A stretch of DNA of 34,601 bases from Candidatus Iainarchaeum sp. (GCA_030649735.1 JAUSFL010000038.1:1-34601), one strand, 5' to 3'; shown: positions 1-7,590, counted from the stretch's first letter. The notes: generated by a model not told the origin, from the sequence alone. Made by a program: numbers and translations.

Positions 1-131
1 GCGAAATAATGGCAAAAGAGCTCTTGCGCAAAATCAGGGAAAAAAGCAAGGCAATAAAATACAGCACACAGCCATCAGCAGCAAGACTTGGCGAACTCCT
101 GGGGCACATAAAAGAAATCGAAGGAGTGTGA
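1..131 (+). CDS. Small conserved protein, 3' part only (first of two tandem paralogs)
   Basis: The reading frame is open from base 3 to a TGA at 129-131 and runs off the left edge, so only the last 42 residues are visible. They end in ...PSAARLGELLGHIKEIEGV. The segment AKELLRKIREKSKAI followed by QPSAARL is nearly identical to the C-terminal half of the next gene, so the two are tandem paralogs. The sequence is highly charged and helical with no recognisable catalytic motif, and I do not recognise the family. The stop overlaps the possible GTG start of the next gene (GTGA overlap), which implies cotranscription. The function is unknown and the true start lies outside the window. Confidence 0.6.
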   Translation, partial: EIMAKELLRKIREKSKAIKYSTQPSAARLGELLGHIKEIEGV

Positions 132-136
132 CAAAA

Positions 137-334
137 ATGAACAAATCAAGACTGACGCCCCAAATGATTCTCGGATACTCTGGAGAGAGCTCAAGCAGCT
201 GCAGCGAAGTGCAAGCAAAAGCCCTATTGAAAAAGATAAAAGAAAAAAGCAAAGCAATAATCCAAATGCCACAGCCATCAGCAGCAAGACTCAACAAACT
301 GCATGAAAGCCTTAAAAAAATAGACGGCTTTTGA
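137..334 (+). CDS. Small conserved protein (second tandem paralog)
   Basis: A 65-residue protein. I chose the ATG at 137 because AAGGAG at 121-126 lies ten bases upstream; an in-frame GTG at 128 overlaps the previous stop but is only one base from that Shine-Dalgarno. The N-terminal half is Ser-rich with one Cys (residues 12-23). The C-terminal half is a charged helix (AKALLKKIKEKSKAI) then PQPSAARLNKL, which matches the partial gene just upstream. There is no signal peptide, membrane segment or known motif. Side-by-side near-copies point to a recent local duplication. The protein family is not recognised; a small nucleic-acid-binding or partner protein is possible but unproven. Confidence 0.62.
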   Translation: MNKSRLTPQMILGYSGESSSSCSEVQAKALLKKIKEKSKAIIQMPQPSAARLNKLHESLKKIDGF

Positions 335-362
335 AAAAAGCACAACGCAAAGCACGCAAACA

Positions 363-371
363 CTTATAAAA
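363..371 (+). promoter_or_regulatory. TATA box of the aminotransferase gene
   Basis: CTTATAAAA lies 21-29 bases before the ATG at 392. That is the archaeal TATA-to-start distance expected if transcription begins at or next to the ATG, so the mRNA is probably leaderless; no Shine-Dalgarno is seen before this start. Confidence 0.6.
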
Positions 372-391
372 CTCCACGCAATAATCATACC

Positions 392-1555
392 ATGGCATTC
401 AGCGGCTTAAGCAAGAGGATTCGCGAGCTTCCGAAAAGCAATTTTCCCGCAATCATTAAAATGGCTGAAGAAGACAAGAGCATTATTTCCTTAGGCATTG
501 GAGAGCCTGATTTTCCAGCCCCAAAAAAAGTGAAAGCAGCCTTGAAAAATGCGGTTGACAAAAATTTCACTCACTATTCCCCAACTGGCGGCAGGCATGA
601 ATTGCAGGAAGCAATTGCGAAAAAGCTCAAGAAAGAAAACAAAATCCGCGTTGAAGACATTCACTCTCAAATCATTGCAACTTCAGGAAGCAGCGAAGCA
701 ATAATGATGGCCATTATGGGAATCGTGGATGTTGGCGAAGAGCTCTTGGTCCCAAACCCCGGGTTCTTGACTTACAGGCCGACAGTCGAATTAATTGACG
801 CTGTTCCAGTCTCTTACAATTTGCACAGCGAGGACGGCTTTCAAATTCACGTTGAAGAAATCAAAAAATTGTGCACTCCAAAAACCCAAGGAATAATAGT
901 GAATACTCCAAGCAATCCGACAGGAACTGTGCTGAAAAAGAAGGTTTTGGAAGAGCTTGCAGACTTGGCAATTCAGAAAAACATTATTATAATCAGCGAT
1001 GAGGCTTACGAGCACTTGGTTTACGACAATGCAAAGCACTTGAGCATGGGAAGCTTGAATGGAATGGAAGAGCACGTGCTCTCTTTGTTCAGCTTCAGCA
1101 AAAGCTATGCAATGCCCGGCTTTCGCCTGGGGTATGCGGTAGGGCCTGAAAGGCTTGTGAAAGCAATGCAGCAATTTCACCTTTACACTACGCTGTCTCC
1201 AAACACAATGAGCCAGATTGCAGGCATTACTGCATTGTCCAAATGCGGCAAAGACATTGAAAAAATGCGGAATGAGTACAACAAGCGCCGCAAAATACTG
1301 ATTAAAGGAATTCAAGAAATTGACGGGTTGGAAATTGAAGTCGCGCCTGAAGGAGCATTTTACTTGTTTCCAAAGATCACTAATGGAATGTCAAGCGAAC
1401 AGGCTTCAAAAGCATTAATCCAGAAAGCAAAAGTCTTGACTGCTCCAGGAAACGAGTTCGGAACTCAAGGCGAAGGATTCTTGAGAATGAGCTATGCGAC
1501 AGCATTGCCAAAAATCAAGGAAGCAATTGAAAGAATGAAAAAAAACTTTCACTAA
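392..1555 (+). CDS. PLP-dependent aminotransferase, class I/II (AspC-like)
   Basis: A 387-residue fold-type I aminotransferase of normal length. The signature pieces are in order: an N-terminal SLGIGEPDF-type segment (residues 30-40), the cofactor-phosphate region around GSSEA (residue 99), NTPSNPTGT (about 171-179), ISDEAYEHLVYD with the Asp that pairs with the pyridine nitrogen (about 202-213), and SFSKSYAMPGFRLGY, in which the Lys forms the internal aldimine. A C-terminal Arg in FLRMSYA binds the substrate carboxylate. It transfers amino groups between an amino acid and a 2-oxo acid in the cytoplasm; aspartate, aromatic or alanine specificity cannot be read from the sequence. It appears monocistronic, with its own TATA box and a hairpin after its end. 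Confidence 0.95.
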   Translation: MAFSGLSKRIRELPKSNFPAIIKMAEEDKSIISLGIGEPDFPAPKKVKAALKNAVDKNFTHYSPTGGRHELQEAIAKKLKKENKIRVEDIHSQIIATSGSSEAIMMAIMGIVDVGEELLVPNPGFLTYRPTVELIDAVPVSYNLHSEDGFQIHVEEIKKLCTPKTQGIIVNTPSNPTGTVLKKKVLEELADLAIQKNIIIISDEAYEHLVYDNAKHLSMGSLNGMEEHVLSLFSFSKSYAMPGFRLGYAVGPERLVKAMQQFHLYTTLSPNTMSQIAGITALSKCGKDIEKMRNEYNKRRKILIKGIQEIDGLEIEVAPEGAFYLFPKITNGMSSEQASKALIQKAKVLTAPGNEFGTQGEGFLRMSYATALPKIKEAIERMKKNFH

Positions 1556-1590
1556 TCCCCGAGAACCAAAACACCCCTTCGGCAATTGCC

Positions 1591-1611
1591 TTAAAAAACA
1601 AGGTTTTTTAA
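1591..1611. terminator. Perfect hairpin after the aminotransferase gene
   Basis: TTAAAAAAC and GTTTTTTAA form a 9-bp perfect inverted repeat with a 3-base loop, 35 bases after the aminotransferase stop; the second arm gives a T-run on the plus strand. Archaeal termination usually needs only a T-rich stretch, so the stem may be incidental. The rest of 1556-1770 holds no gene: it is AT-rich leader ending in GAGGG before the ATG at 1771, with a weak 6-bp inverted repeat (GTCTAG near 1649, CTAGAC near 1730). Confidence 0.35.
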
Positions 1612-1770
1612 ATTCCGGAAGCACCAATATTATTGTAAGCCAAAAAAAGTCTAGCCACCAAAACTAATTAACTAAAGAAAAAATGGCTTATTGCTGCCTT
1701 GCTTTACATTGTAAAAAAACCAGACATACCTAGACCTTAATGCCTGGATTTAATTTTTGAGGGATTCAAA

Positions 1771-2790
1771 ATGACAGAATCAATCATTGTTGAAAAATTG
1801 AACAAAAGCTTTCCAATAAAATCGACAAATGGAAAAGGCCTTTTCGGCATTTTCGCAAAAAACAAGCAACGCTTTCAAGCCTTAAAGGAAGTCTCTTTCA
1901 GTGTAAAGCACGGGGAAATTCTAGGCTACATTGGGCCTAACGGGGCAGGCAAAAGCACTACAATCAAAACATTGACTGGAATTTTGACTCCAGATTCTGG
2001 AAAAGTGAGTGTTGAAGGCTTTACTCCATGGCTTGACAGGATGGAATTCACAAAGCACATTGGAGTAGTGTTTGGACAGCGCAGCCTTTTATGGTGGGAT
2101 CTTCCGCCAAAAGACATTTTTCCACTGTACAAGGAAATTTATGAAATTCCAAAAGAACAGTTTGAAAACCGCGTGAATTATTTGGTTGAAAAGTTTGAAG
2201 CGCAAGACTTCGTGAACACTCCCACAAGAAAGCTTTCTTTAGGCCAGAGAATGCGCTGTGAAATCATTGCCGCATTAATCCACAAGCCAAAAGTATTGTT
2301 TTTGGACGAGCCGACAATTGGCCTTGATGCGATTGCAAAGGAAAAAATGCGCTCTTTCATTCAAGAAATCAACCAAAAGGAAAAAACCACCGTGGTTTTG
2401 ACAACGCACGACATGAACGACATTGAAGCCTTGGCTGACAAAATAATAGTCCTAGATCAAGGAAGCATTATTTTTGAAGGCAAACCGGAAACTTTCAAGA
2501 AAATGCACGTGAAAGAAGCAGTCATGAGCTTTGAAGTCTTGGAAGTCAAGGAAAGCAATGAATTCATAAGCCTGCTTGCAGAAACAAAGCAAGTCGTGCA
2601 GGAAGGAAACTATTACGAGGTCTCATTCAACCTTGACAAAATGACAGCACAGCAGGCAGCTTCAAGGCTTTTTGCATGCTGCAATACCTCAAGCTTTCAA
2701 ATCACAGAACCGACTTTAGAAGAAATAATAAAGGAATTTTATGAACGCAGTCAAAAACTACAGAATCCTTCGCGAAAGCCTAAAGCTTGA
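1771..2790 (+). CDS. ABC transporter ATP-binding protein (ABC-2 exporter type)
   Basis: A 339-residue nucleotide-binding subunit. Walker A is GPNGAGKST (about residues 54-62), the ABC signature is LSLGQ (about 155-159), Walker B is VLFLDEPTIGLD (about 177-188), and the H-loop His is in LTTHDMND. After the ATPase core there is an extra C-terminal domain of about 100 residues, usual in ABC-2 polysaccharide, drug and antibiotic exporters. GAGGG provides a Shine-Dalgarno before the ATG. It overlaps the first permease gene by 50 bases and leads a tightly packed operon. ATP hydrolysis should drive export by the two membrane proteins that follow; the substrate is not evident. Confidence 0.95.
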   Translation: MTESIIVEKLNKSFPIKSTNGKGLFGIFAKNKQRFQALKEVSFSVKHGEILGYIGPNGAGKSTTIKTLTGILTPDSGKVSVEGFTPWLDRMEFTKHIGVVFGQRSLLWWDLPPKDIFPLYKEIYEIPKEQFENRVNYLVEKFEAQDFVNTPTRKLSLGQRMRCEIIAALIHKPKVLFLDEPTIGLDAIAKEKMRSFIQEINQKEKTTVVLTTHDMNDIEALADKIIVLDQGSIIFEGKPETFKKMHVKEAVMSFEVLEVKESNEFISLLAETKQVVQEGNYYEVSFNLDKMTAQQAASRLFACCNTSSFQITEPTLEEIIKEFYERSQKLQNPSRKPKA

Positions 2791-3538
2791 AGCCAAAAGG
2801 CTTTGGGAATACAAGCTAAACCTTGCATTCGACCTATTGCTCAGAATAGTGGACGCTGCATTATTCTTCGGATTCTGGGCAATAATTCTCGGGGCAAGCA
2901 CTAGCTTTGCAGGCTGGACATTGCAAGGGTTTTTGCTGATTTTTGCCTTTGAATCATACTTCATCAGCCTTGTTTTAGGATTCGCGTACGCTGGAATTTT
3001 CGTGCACAAAAGCATTCACAGCGCAGAACTGGATTCTTTCCTTACAAAGCCTGCAAGCCCTTGGCTTTTGGCAATGTCAAAAAACATCAGCATCAGCTAT
3101 TCAGGATACATTATTGGAACAATCGCGCTAATCATTGCGGCAATGCAAGGAGTCAATTTCGAAATTGAAAAGCTTGCAATAATCGCGGCAATGATTATTG
3201 CTGGCGGAGTAATAACCTGCCTTTTCGGGCTTTGCCTCGCATGCTCGGCATTCTGGCTTGGAAGAATGGAAAGCCTTGAAACAATCTTTGAAAGCCTTTG
3301 GAACTTTCAAGGCAGGCCGACAAACATTTTCCCGCCAGCATTGCAATTGCTTGTCGCATTCACTTTTCCATTCATTTTCACGCAGACAATTCCGGCGCTT
3401 GCAATTCTCGGAAAAATCGGCACAGCACAATTGCTGGTGTCTTTCATAGTGGAAATTGCAGTTGTGATAATGCTGTACTTCATTTTCAAAACATTATGGA
3501 AAAACGGGTTGAGGAATTATGAAAGCGGCAGCGGCTAA
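2741..3538 (+). CDS. ABC-2 family transporter permease, subunit 1
   Basis: A 265-residue polytopic membrane protein with about six hydrophobic segments, starting with LLLRIVDAALFFGFWAIILG (residues 32-51) and ending with VSFIVEIAVVIMLYFIF. There is no signal peptide. The ATG at 2741 lies inside the end of the ATPase gene, with AAAGGAA upstream; the 50-base overlap points to translational coupling. Layout and length match the permeases of two-permease ABC-2 exporters, where an ATPase is followed by two different half-permeases. The conserved loop ...FLTKPASPW (about residues 98-106) resembles the coupling region of that group. The substrate is unknown. Confidence 0.88.
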   Translation: MNAVKNYRILRESLKLEAKRLWEYKLNLAFDLLLRIVDAALFFGFWAIILGASTSFAGWTLQGFLLIFAFESYFISLVLGFAYAGIFVHKSIHSAELDSFLTKPASPWLLAMSKNISISYSGYIIGTIALIIAAMQGVNFEIEKLAIIAAMIIAGGVITCLFGLCLACSAFWLGRMESLETIFESLWNFQGRPTNIFPPALQLLVAFTFPFIFTQTIPALAILGKIGTAQLLVSFIVEIAVVIMLYFIFKTLWKNGLRNYESGSG

Positions 3539-4313
3539 GTTCTGGACAGTAGCAAAAACCAGCTTTAAAAACCTGGTTGCTGAAAGATTTGACATTCTCA
3601 TTCACTTGGCATACTTGCCACTATTGGCAATAATCCTGTACTACATTTGGGGCATTATTTTCACTGCCCAAGGAAACAATTTCGGGTTTTCATTCAATGA
3701 AATCATAGCGTACGTGCTTGTCGCAGTGCTTTTGAGAAGAATCATTCAAAACGCCCACGTTGTAGAAATGGTTGAAGAAGACATTACAGAAGGCAGGATA
3801 ATCACTTACCTTTGCAGGCCGTTAAATTACTTCAATTTCATCCTGGCCAGGAGAAGCGCGCAAACAATGCTTTTTGCGGCAATAATAATTCCCTTAATTC
3901 TTGCAGCCACGTTTTTTTTAAATGCCCATTCCCAAATAGTGGAATTTTTTCTCGCTATCCTGCTTACTGGAATTGCCGCCTTGTTTACTACTGTGGAATT
4001 TTATTGCCTGGGATTATTGGCATTCTGGATTGAGAGAGTTTGGGGAATAAAGCATGCAGTGGACTGGGCGCAAGAATTTCTTTCAGGAACCTTGTTTCCA
4101 ATAACATTGTTTCCGCTGATTGTACAGGATGCATTAGTATTCCTTCCATTCAAGTACTTGGTTTACACTCCGACAATGCTTTTCATTGGAAAAGCAGGCG
4201 CAATTGACGCTTTAGCCGGAATTGCAGTGCTTGGAATTTGGACTATTGCGCTAGTTTTGCTCGCAAGGCTTTTATGGAAGGCCGGCCTGAAAAAACATGA
4301 CGGGAAAGGATGA
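3519..4313 (+). CDS. ABC-2 family transporter permease, subunit 2
   Basis: A 264-residue membrane protein with about six hydrophobic spans, for example LIHLAYLPLLAIILYYIWGI near residue 28 and VLGIWTIALVLLARLLW at the end. GAGGAATT precedes the ATG at 3519, and the gene overlaps the previous one by 20 bases. The segment ITYLCRPLNYF (about residues 95-105) occupies the same place as FLTKPASPW in subunit 1, consistent with equivalent cytoplasmic coupling loops in paralogous half-permeases. It should form a heterodimeric channel with subunit 1, driven by the ATPase. The cargo is not identifiable. Confidence 0.88.
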   Translation: MKAAAAKFWTVAKTSFKNLVAERFDILIHLAYLPLLAIILYYIWGIIFTAQGNNFGFSFNEIIAYVLVAVLLRRIIQNAHVVEMVEEDITEGRIITYLCRPLNYFNFILARRSAQTMLFAAIIIPLILAATFFLNAHSQIVEFFLAILLTGIAALFTTVEFYCLGLLAFWIERVWGIKHAVDWAQEFLSGTLFPITLFPLIVQDALVFLPFKYLVYTPTMLFIGKAGAIDALAGIAVLGIWTIALVLLARLLWKAGLKKHDGKG

Positions 4314-4323
4314 AGGTGGTTTG

Positions 4324-4644
4324 ATGCAAATTCGAGAAGCCCAAGAAACAGTGAAAAAGCACTTGAAAGAAATAGGCTATGACAAGATTGAAACAACCCC
4401 AAGCCAGGCATTCCTGCACTTGATTGAAGAAACCGGCGAAGTTGCAAGAATTCTACTGCATCAGGAAACCAACAGGTCAAGCCTTCCTTCAACTTCAAAG
4501 CATTCAGAATTGAATGACGAAATCGCAGACGTTTTTTGGCAGACTTTAAAGCTTGCGAGCTACCTGGACATTGACCTTGAGGAAAGCTTCATCAAAAAGT
4601 ACGAAAAAAACAAGCTGAAGAAAGAAATAATCAGTGAAAAATAA
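4324..4644 (+). CDS. MazG-like nucleotide pyrophosphohydrolase
   Basis: A 106-residue protein from the ATG at 4324, preferred because GAAGGTGG lies just upstream; an earlier in-frame ATG at 4297 would overlap the permease gene. The helix EETGEVAR (about residues 40-47) and the later E-IADVFWQTLKLA supply the two acidic pairs (EExxE and ExxD) that bind Mg2+ in the all-alpha NTP pyrophosphohydrolase (MazG/dUTPase) superfamily. Such enzymes hydrolyse non-canonical or excess nucleoside triphosphates to monophosphates and pyrophosphate. The stop overlaps the next ATG by one base, so it shares a transcript with the CYTH gene and probably the ABC operon, though a link to transport is not evident. 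Confidence 0.83.
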   Translation: MQIREAQETVKKHLKEIGYDKIETTPSQAFLHLIEETGEVARILLHQETNRSSLPSTSKHSELNDEIADVFWQTLKLASYLDIDLEESFIKKYEKNKLKKEIISEK

Positions 4645-5354
4645 TGAGTGAAGAGAAAGAAATCAAAATTAGATTACGCGATAACATTCCATTAAACGCG
4701 GTTTTTGAAAGAATTGAAAAGCTCGGCTTCAAAAAAGCTGAAGAAAAAATTCAGGTTGACAGTTATTTTGATTATGAGAATTTTTACCTCTCAGAAAACG
4801 CGCAGGCATTAAGAATCAGAACAGAAAATGGTGCTGAAAAATGCTTTGAATTCAAGGCATTGTTTTATTTGGAATGTAAAAAATACCCTTGGTTTGTTGA
4901 AGAAATCTGCATTGACTTTCTAATAAAAGACCAGCAAAAATTAAAGGAAGTTTTCGGGCTCTTGGGGATTGAAAGCACGAGTTCAAACCAGCCGGAAACT
5001 CCAAAAGAGCTTGTTGAACTCCTTGCTGAAAGCAAGATTATGAAAATGTTTGACATTAAAAAGCATAGGACCAGCTTTCAAAAGGAAGGAACTACAATTG
5101 AAGTTGACCAAGTTGACGGCTTGGGAAACTTTCTGGAAATAGAGTCTGACTTGGAACCTCACGAGCTATTGCACGAGTTTGGCTTTGGGGAATTAGGAAG
5201 CGAAGTAAGGTTTGGCTATGTGAGCGCTTTCAGGGAAAAGTTTTACGGAATAGACTATTCAAGCCAAAAGGAAAAGTTTGAGAAACAGCCAGACTGGAAT
5301 GTGCTTGAAAGCGAAAGAGAATTTTACAAAAAGCTTTGCGAAAAAAACAAGTAA
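4644..5354 (+). CDS. CYTH domain protein (adenylate cyclase IV / thiamine triphosphatase superfamily)
   Basis: A 236-residue protein. The N-terminus carries the family's ExExK signature (EKEIK, residues 4-8) followed by IRLRD, and later strands show alternating charged residues typical of the triphosphate tunnel: LRIRTE, CFEFKALF and IEVDQVDGLGNFLEIE. CYTH proteins bind triphosphates and divalent metal in an eight-stranded tunnel; members hydrolyse thiamine triphosphate or polyphosphate, or cyclise ATP. Which of these applies cannot be decided here. The start ATG overlaps the upstream TAA. The adjacent MazG-like gene suggests a shared role in nucleotide or triphosphate clearance, which is inference. 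It ends two bases from a convergent gene. Confidence 0.85.
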   Translation: MSEEKEIKIRLRDNIPLNAVFERIEKLGFKKAEEKIQVDSYFDYENFYLSENAQALRIRTENGAEKCFEFKALFYLECKKYPWFVEEICIDFLIKDQQKLKEVFGLLGIESTSSNQPETPKELVELLAESKIMKMFDIKKHRTSFQKEGTTIEVDQVDGLGNFLEIESDLEPHELLHEFGFGELGSEVRFGYVSAFREKFYGIDYSSQKEKFEKQPDWNVLESEREFYKKLCEKNK

Positions 5355-5356
5355 TG

Positions 5357-6058
5357 TCAAAGCTGAGTTGGCTTTGGGATTTCATTTTCACCAAAATATT
5401 GAATGCAGCTTTCCAGCAATGCATTAAAGGAAGGATTTGATTGCCACTGTTCAGTTATGAATTTTCTTAAATTCTTGTGGACTGGATAGCCATAATCATA
5501 GTCGAGAACCAAGTCATTGAATTCCAAATTCAACAGCACAGTTAAGGCTTCTTTCAAATGTCCAGTGTTTTCTTGTCCAATTTTTTCGGCAATTTCGCGC
5601 CAATAATAATTGTGGAATTGAAAATGCATTATTTCATGGGCTGCTGTTTTGGTTGCATTAGCTGTAGACCCAAAAAACTTGAACATGAACCACGTGTCAT
5701 TTGGAGCCATATTATAAGGGCAGGATTGCATTGTCGTAATATAGCCAGTAATCTTTGGGAATGCATTGGGCTTTTCCATTACTTTCTCAAGCCTTTTGAA
5801 AAACTCCAATTCTATTGACTGCCAAGCCTGATTCACTGCAGAAACTTGAATTGCAAGCATTGGGGAATTGTAAACTCTTTTGTTAAATTCTTCAATCAAA
5901 GGACTTGCCTGCTCCAAGGACTTGCCTTCGGCAATTTCAAAAATTTTAGGGCTGAAAGTCTTTTTGACATCCTGCCAGCCGCAATCATTCCAGTTTGCAA
6001 TTCTGTGAAAATTCCAAATGTCTTTTTCCTTGTCAAAAGCAAAAGAAACAATGCCCAT
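5357..6058 (-). CDS. Predicted zinc metallopeptidase-like protein (HExxH)
   Basis: A 233-residue soluble protein of no named family that I recognise. The key feature is HEIMHFQFH (residues 141-149), an HExxH zinc motif with an extra His four residues on, followed by HLKEALTVLL, in which Glu170 could be the third ligand as in gluzincins. Two Cys (26 and 113) lie upstream. There is no signal peptide or transmembrane segment, so it should act in the cytoplasm if it is a peptidase. CTTTTTATGC on the minus strand (6081-6090) places a TATA box about 27 bases before the ATG, implying a leaderless mRNA. It is convergent with the CYTH gene. Metallopeptidase activity is inferred from the motif only. 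Confidence 0.8.
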   Translation of the reverse strand: MGIVSFAFDKEKDIWNFHRIANWNDCGWQDVKKTFSPKIFEIAEGKSLEQASPLIEEFNKRVYNSPMLAIQVSAVNQAWQSIELEFFKRLEKVMEKPNAFPKITGYITTMQSCPYNMAPNDTWFMFKFFGSTANATKTAAHEIMHFQFHNYYWREIAEKIGQENTGHLKEALTVLLNLEFNDLVLDYDYGYPVHKNLRKFITEQWQSNPSFNALLESCIQYFGENEIPKPTQL

Positions 6059-6098
6059 AGTAAATTAATTGAAAAAATAAGCATAAAAAGGCATTTTA

Positions 6099-6110
6099 GT
6101 TAGGCACTAC
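6099..6110 (+). repeat. Polar motif GTTAGGCACTAC, copy 1
   Basis: GTTAGGCACTAC sits in the 64-base gap between two minus-strand genes, 13 bases past one stop and 40 before the next start. It is one of seven copies, all in this orientation. Confidence 0.75.
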
Positions 6111-6122
6111 TTTTTTAAAAAC

Positions 6123-6755
6123 TCAGAACTCCAGGCTGTTTCCTAATCTAGTGCCCCATTTTTTCGTGGCTTTGCTCGAATACATTCCTAAAGCATAGTA
6201 TGCTGCGCTGAAAGCAAGCAAGGCAATCAAGTAAATTATTGAGAATCCTTGAAAGAACACAAAGTATGCCAAAACCAGCTTTAGGGTCAAGCGGTAGTAA
6301 AAAAAGTAGTAAATTATTGGGTGGACTGCGTCTTCAATTCCCAATTTGTCAAAAAAGTCGTTTCCTAACTCGTCAAGGAATGCCGCAATAACCAAGACAA
6401 CCAATGGAATTAGCAGGAATTCTGGAATTCCAAAAAAGAACAATACTGCGACAATGCTTACTCCAACAACCCAAAAAGCCAAATTGTCAAGCTTTCCGGA
6501 AATCAAGACTCCAATCATTATTGCAGCCAAAATAGTTGCAGAAATCGGGGTAGCCATCATTGCCAAAGCCCACAAAATGCCAGCAATAGGCGCTAAAACA
6601 ACAGCAACCTTCTTGTTGAACACTCCCTCATCAAAAGCATCATCAATAAACTTGATTAAAAAGCCCAGCAAGGCAAACAAGGCAATAAAGCCGACATAAG
6701 CCATGAACGGACTGCTGGCCTTCAAGCCTTCAAAAAAAACCGTGGGAGTAAACAT
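6123..6755 (-). CDS. Integral membrane protein with two Asp-rich motifs
   Basis: A 210-residue protein made almost entirely of hydrophobic helices (about five or six), with no signal peptide. Two acidic patches stand out: FIDDAFDEG (residues 37-44) and FLDELGNDFFD (127-136), each next to a membrane helix. Paired Asp-rich motifs at helix ends recall the Mg-diphosphate sites of UbiA-type prenyltransferases, but the protein is about 80 residues short for that family and lacks its usual wording, so this is only a resemblance. The C-terminus is basic. The ATG has GGTGA eight bases upstream on the minus strand and a TTTTAAATTTTTAA box further up. Copies of the polar 12-mer lie on both sides. I do not recognise the family. 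Confidence 0.82.
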   Translation of the reverse strand: MFTPTVFFEGLKASSPFMAYVGFIALFALLGFLIKFIDDAFDEGVFNKKVAVVLAPIAGILWALAMMATPISATILAAIMIGVLISGKLDNLAFWVVGVSIVAVLFFFGIPEFLLIPLVVLVIAAFLDELGNDFFDKLGIEDAVHPIIYYFFYYRLTLKLVLAYFVFFQGFSIIYLIALLAFSAAYYALGMYSSKATKKWGTRLGNSLEF

Positions 6756-6837
6756 TCAATAATTCACCAAAAACTCTAGTATTGAATAGCGTTAAAAATT
6801 TAAAAGAACAACGCTGGCTTCGACATAAGGTAAAGGA

Positions 6838-6849
6838 GTTAGGCACTAC
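6838..6849 (+). repeat. Polar motif GTTAGGCACTAC, copy 2
   Basis: An exact copy in the gap between the membrane-protein gene start (6755) and the end of the Cys-rich peptide gene (6878); same orientation as copy 1, and preceded by GA as in copies 5 and 7. The rest of 6756-6877 holds the AT-rich promoter of the membrane-protein gene and no other gene. Confidence 0.75.
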
Positions 6850-6877
6850 AAAGTTAGAAAAAGAAATAAGTTAGAAA

Positions 6878-7015
6878 CTAATCATCTGCGCCGCAGCCGC
6901 TTCCAGAACAACTAGTGCTGCAGCCGCCAGCACCGCCGCAATCACTGCCAACAAGATCTAATTTTGCTTGTTTTCTATTCCAATAATCATACTTCTTCAA
7001 AACAGTCGAACTCAT
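6878..7015 (-). CDS. 45-residue Cys/Gly-rich peptide, candidate RiPP precursor
   Basis: ATG at 7015, TAG at 6880-6878. Residues 1-25 form a charged, aromatic leader-like segment (KKYDYWNRKQAKLDLVGSD). Residues 26-45 are CGGAGGCSTSCSGSGCGADD, with Cys at 26, 32, 36 and 41 and otherwise Gly, Ser, Ala, Thr and Asp. This leader-plus-core layout is typical of precursors modified by radical SAM/SPASM enzymes, and such an enzyme is the first gene of the same-strand group upstream (radical SAM, glycosyltransferase, acetyltransferase, then this peptide). GGTG lies about nine bases before the ATG, and TTTTTAAATAAG (7061-7072, minus sense) could give it its own, stronger promoter. The G+C content of the core is well above the surroundings, following Gly/Ala/Cys codons. 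Alternatively it is a small metal-binding or thiol protein. Expression and modification are inferred. Confidence 0.68.
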   Translation of the reverse strand: MSSTVLKKYDYWNRKQAKLDLVGSDCGGAGGCSTSCSGSGCGADD

Positions 7016-7060
7016 TTTAAGCACCAATACAATTGCGTCATTTGTTGCTTTTAAGATTTA

Positions 7061-7072
7061 CTTATTTAAAAA
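7061..7072 (-). promoter_or_regulatory. TATA-like box upstream of the Cys-rich peptide
   Basis: On the minus strand TTTTTAAATAAG lies about 50 bases before the peptide ATG, leaving a leader of roughly 20-25 bases that contains GGTG. A separate promoter would fit a precursor needed in excess of its enzymes. Confidence 0.4.
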
Positions 7073-7107
7073 GCTTTTCAAAGTTGCCTGAAAGAATGCT
7101 TTCTCTC

Positions 7108-7590
7108 TCAATCTTTCAAGTAATAGGCAATTAGTTTTTCATTAATAAATGTTCCTTTTCGGGAAAAAGATTTTTGCCTTTCGCCTTCAACCTCAAAACC
7201 AAGGCTCAAATAGAATTTTAGGGCTTTTTCATTATCTTCAACAACCGAGCTTTCAATTTTAATTTTATTCTTATATTTTGAAATTGGCAAAGACAATAAT
7301 GACTTTGCTATGCCTCGCCTCCAATAATCTGGGTGGGTTGCCAAAACAACCAATTCTAAAATGTGAAACTTTTTGCCAGAATAATCTGCAAAGACCAAAA
7401 AACCAACTACTTTTCCTTCTTCTTCAAAAACCAGGCAATTATTCCTCCAGTCAATCCATTTTTTTGCTTTGGCAGAATCTGGAATATAATAGCCAGTAAC
7501 AAGGAATTTGTTGACTTTGTGGTGTAATGCAATGTCAAAAACTTCTATAAAATCAGAATTTTTGCTGGGCGAATCATAATTACACAGAAT
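7108..7590 (-). CDS. GNAT-family N-acetyltransferase, start unclear
   Basis: The conserved acetyl-CoA motif A is LVVLATHPDYWRRGIAKSLL (RxxGxA-type pyrophosphate loop), followed by the C-terminal strand pattern EKALKFYLSLGFEVEGER, both standard for GNAT enzymes. A short reading beginning at 7398 would lose the first three strands. The frame stays open to a TAA at 7614-7612, and the upstream residues (FIEVFDIALHHKVN..., CLVFEEEGKVVGFLVFAD) are clearly GNAT, so the gene is longer. However, no ATG, GTG or TTG occurs in frame before 7398. ATT at 7590 or CTG at 7587 would be the start, or there is a frameshift from the ATG at 7604 one frame away. It directly follows the glycosyltransferase. It may acetylate a peptide, sugar or small amine; the substrate is unknown. 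Confidence 0.78.
   Translation of the reverse strand: MLCNYDSPSKNSDFIEVFDIALHHKVNKFLVTGYYIPDSAKAKKWIDWRNNCLVFEEEGKVVGFLVFADYSGKKFHILELVVLATHPDYWRRGIAKSLLSLPISKYKNKIKIESSVVEDNEKALKFYLSLGFEVEGERQKSFSRKGTFINEKLIAYYLKD

Noticed and set aside
791..1315. Minus-strand frame of 174 codons inside the aminotransferase
   Set aside because: The plus-strand gene contains all class I aminotransferase motifs, and the antisense frame has no start context.
4297..4644. Start of the MazG-like gene at ATG 4297
   Set aside because: It would overlap the permease stop region and lacks a ribosome site; GAAGGTGG directly precedes the ATG at 4324, where family similarity begins.
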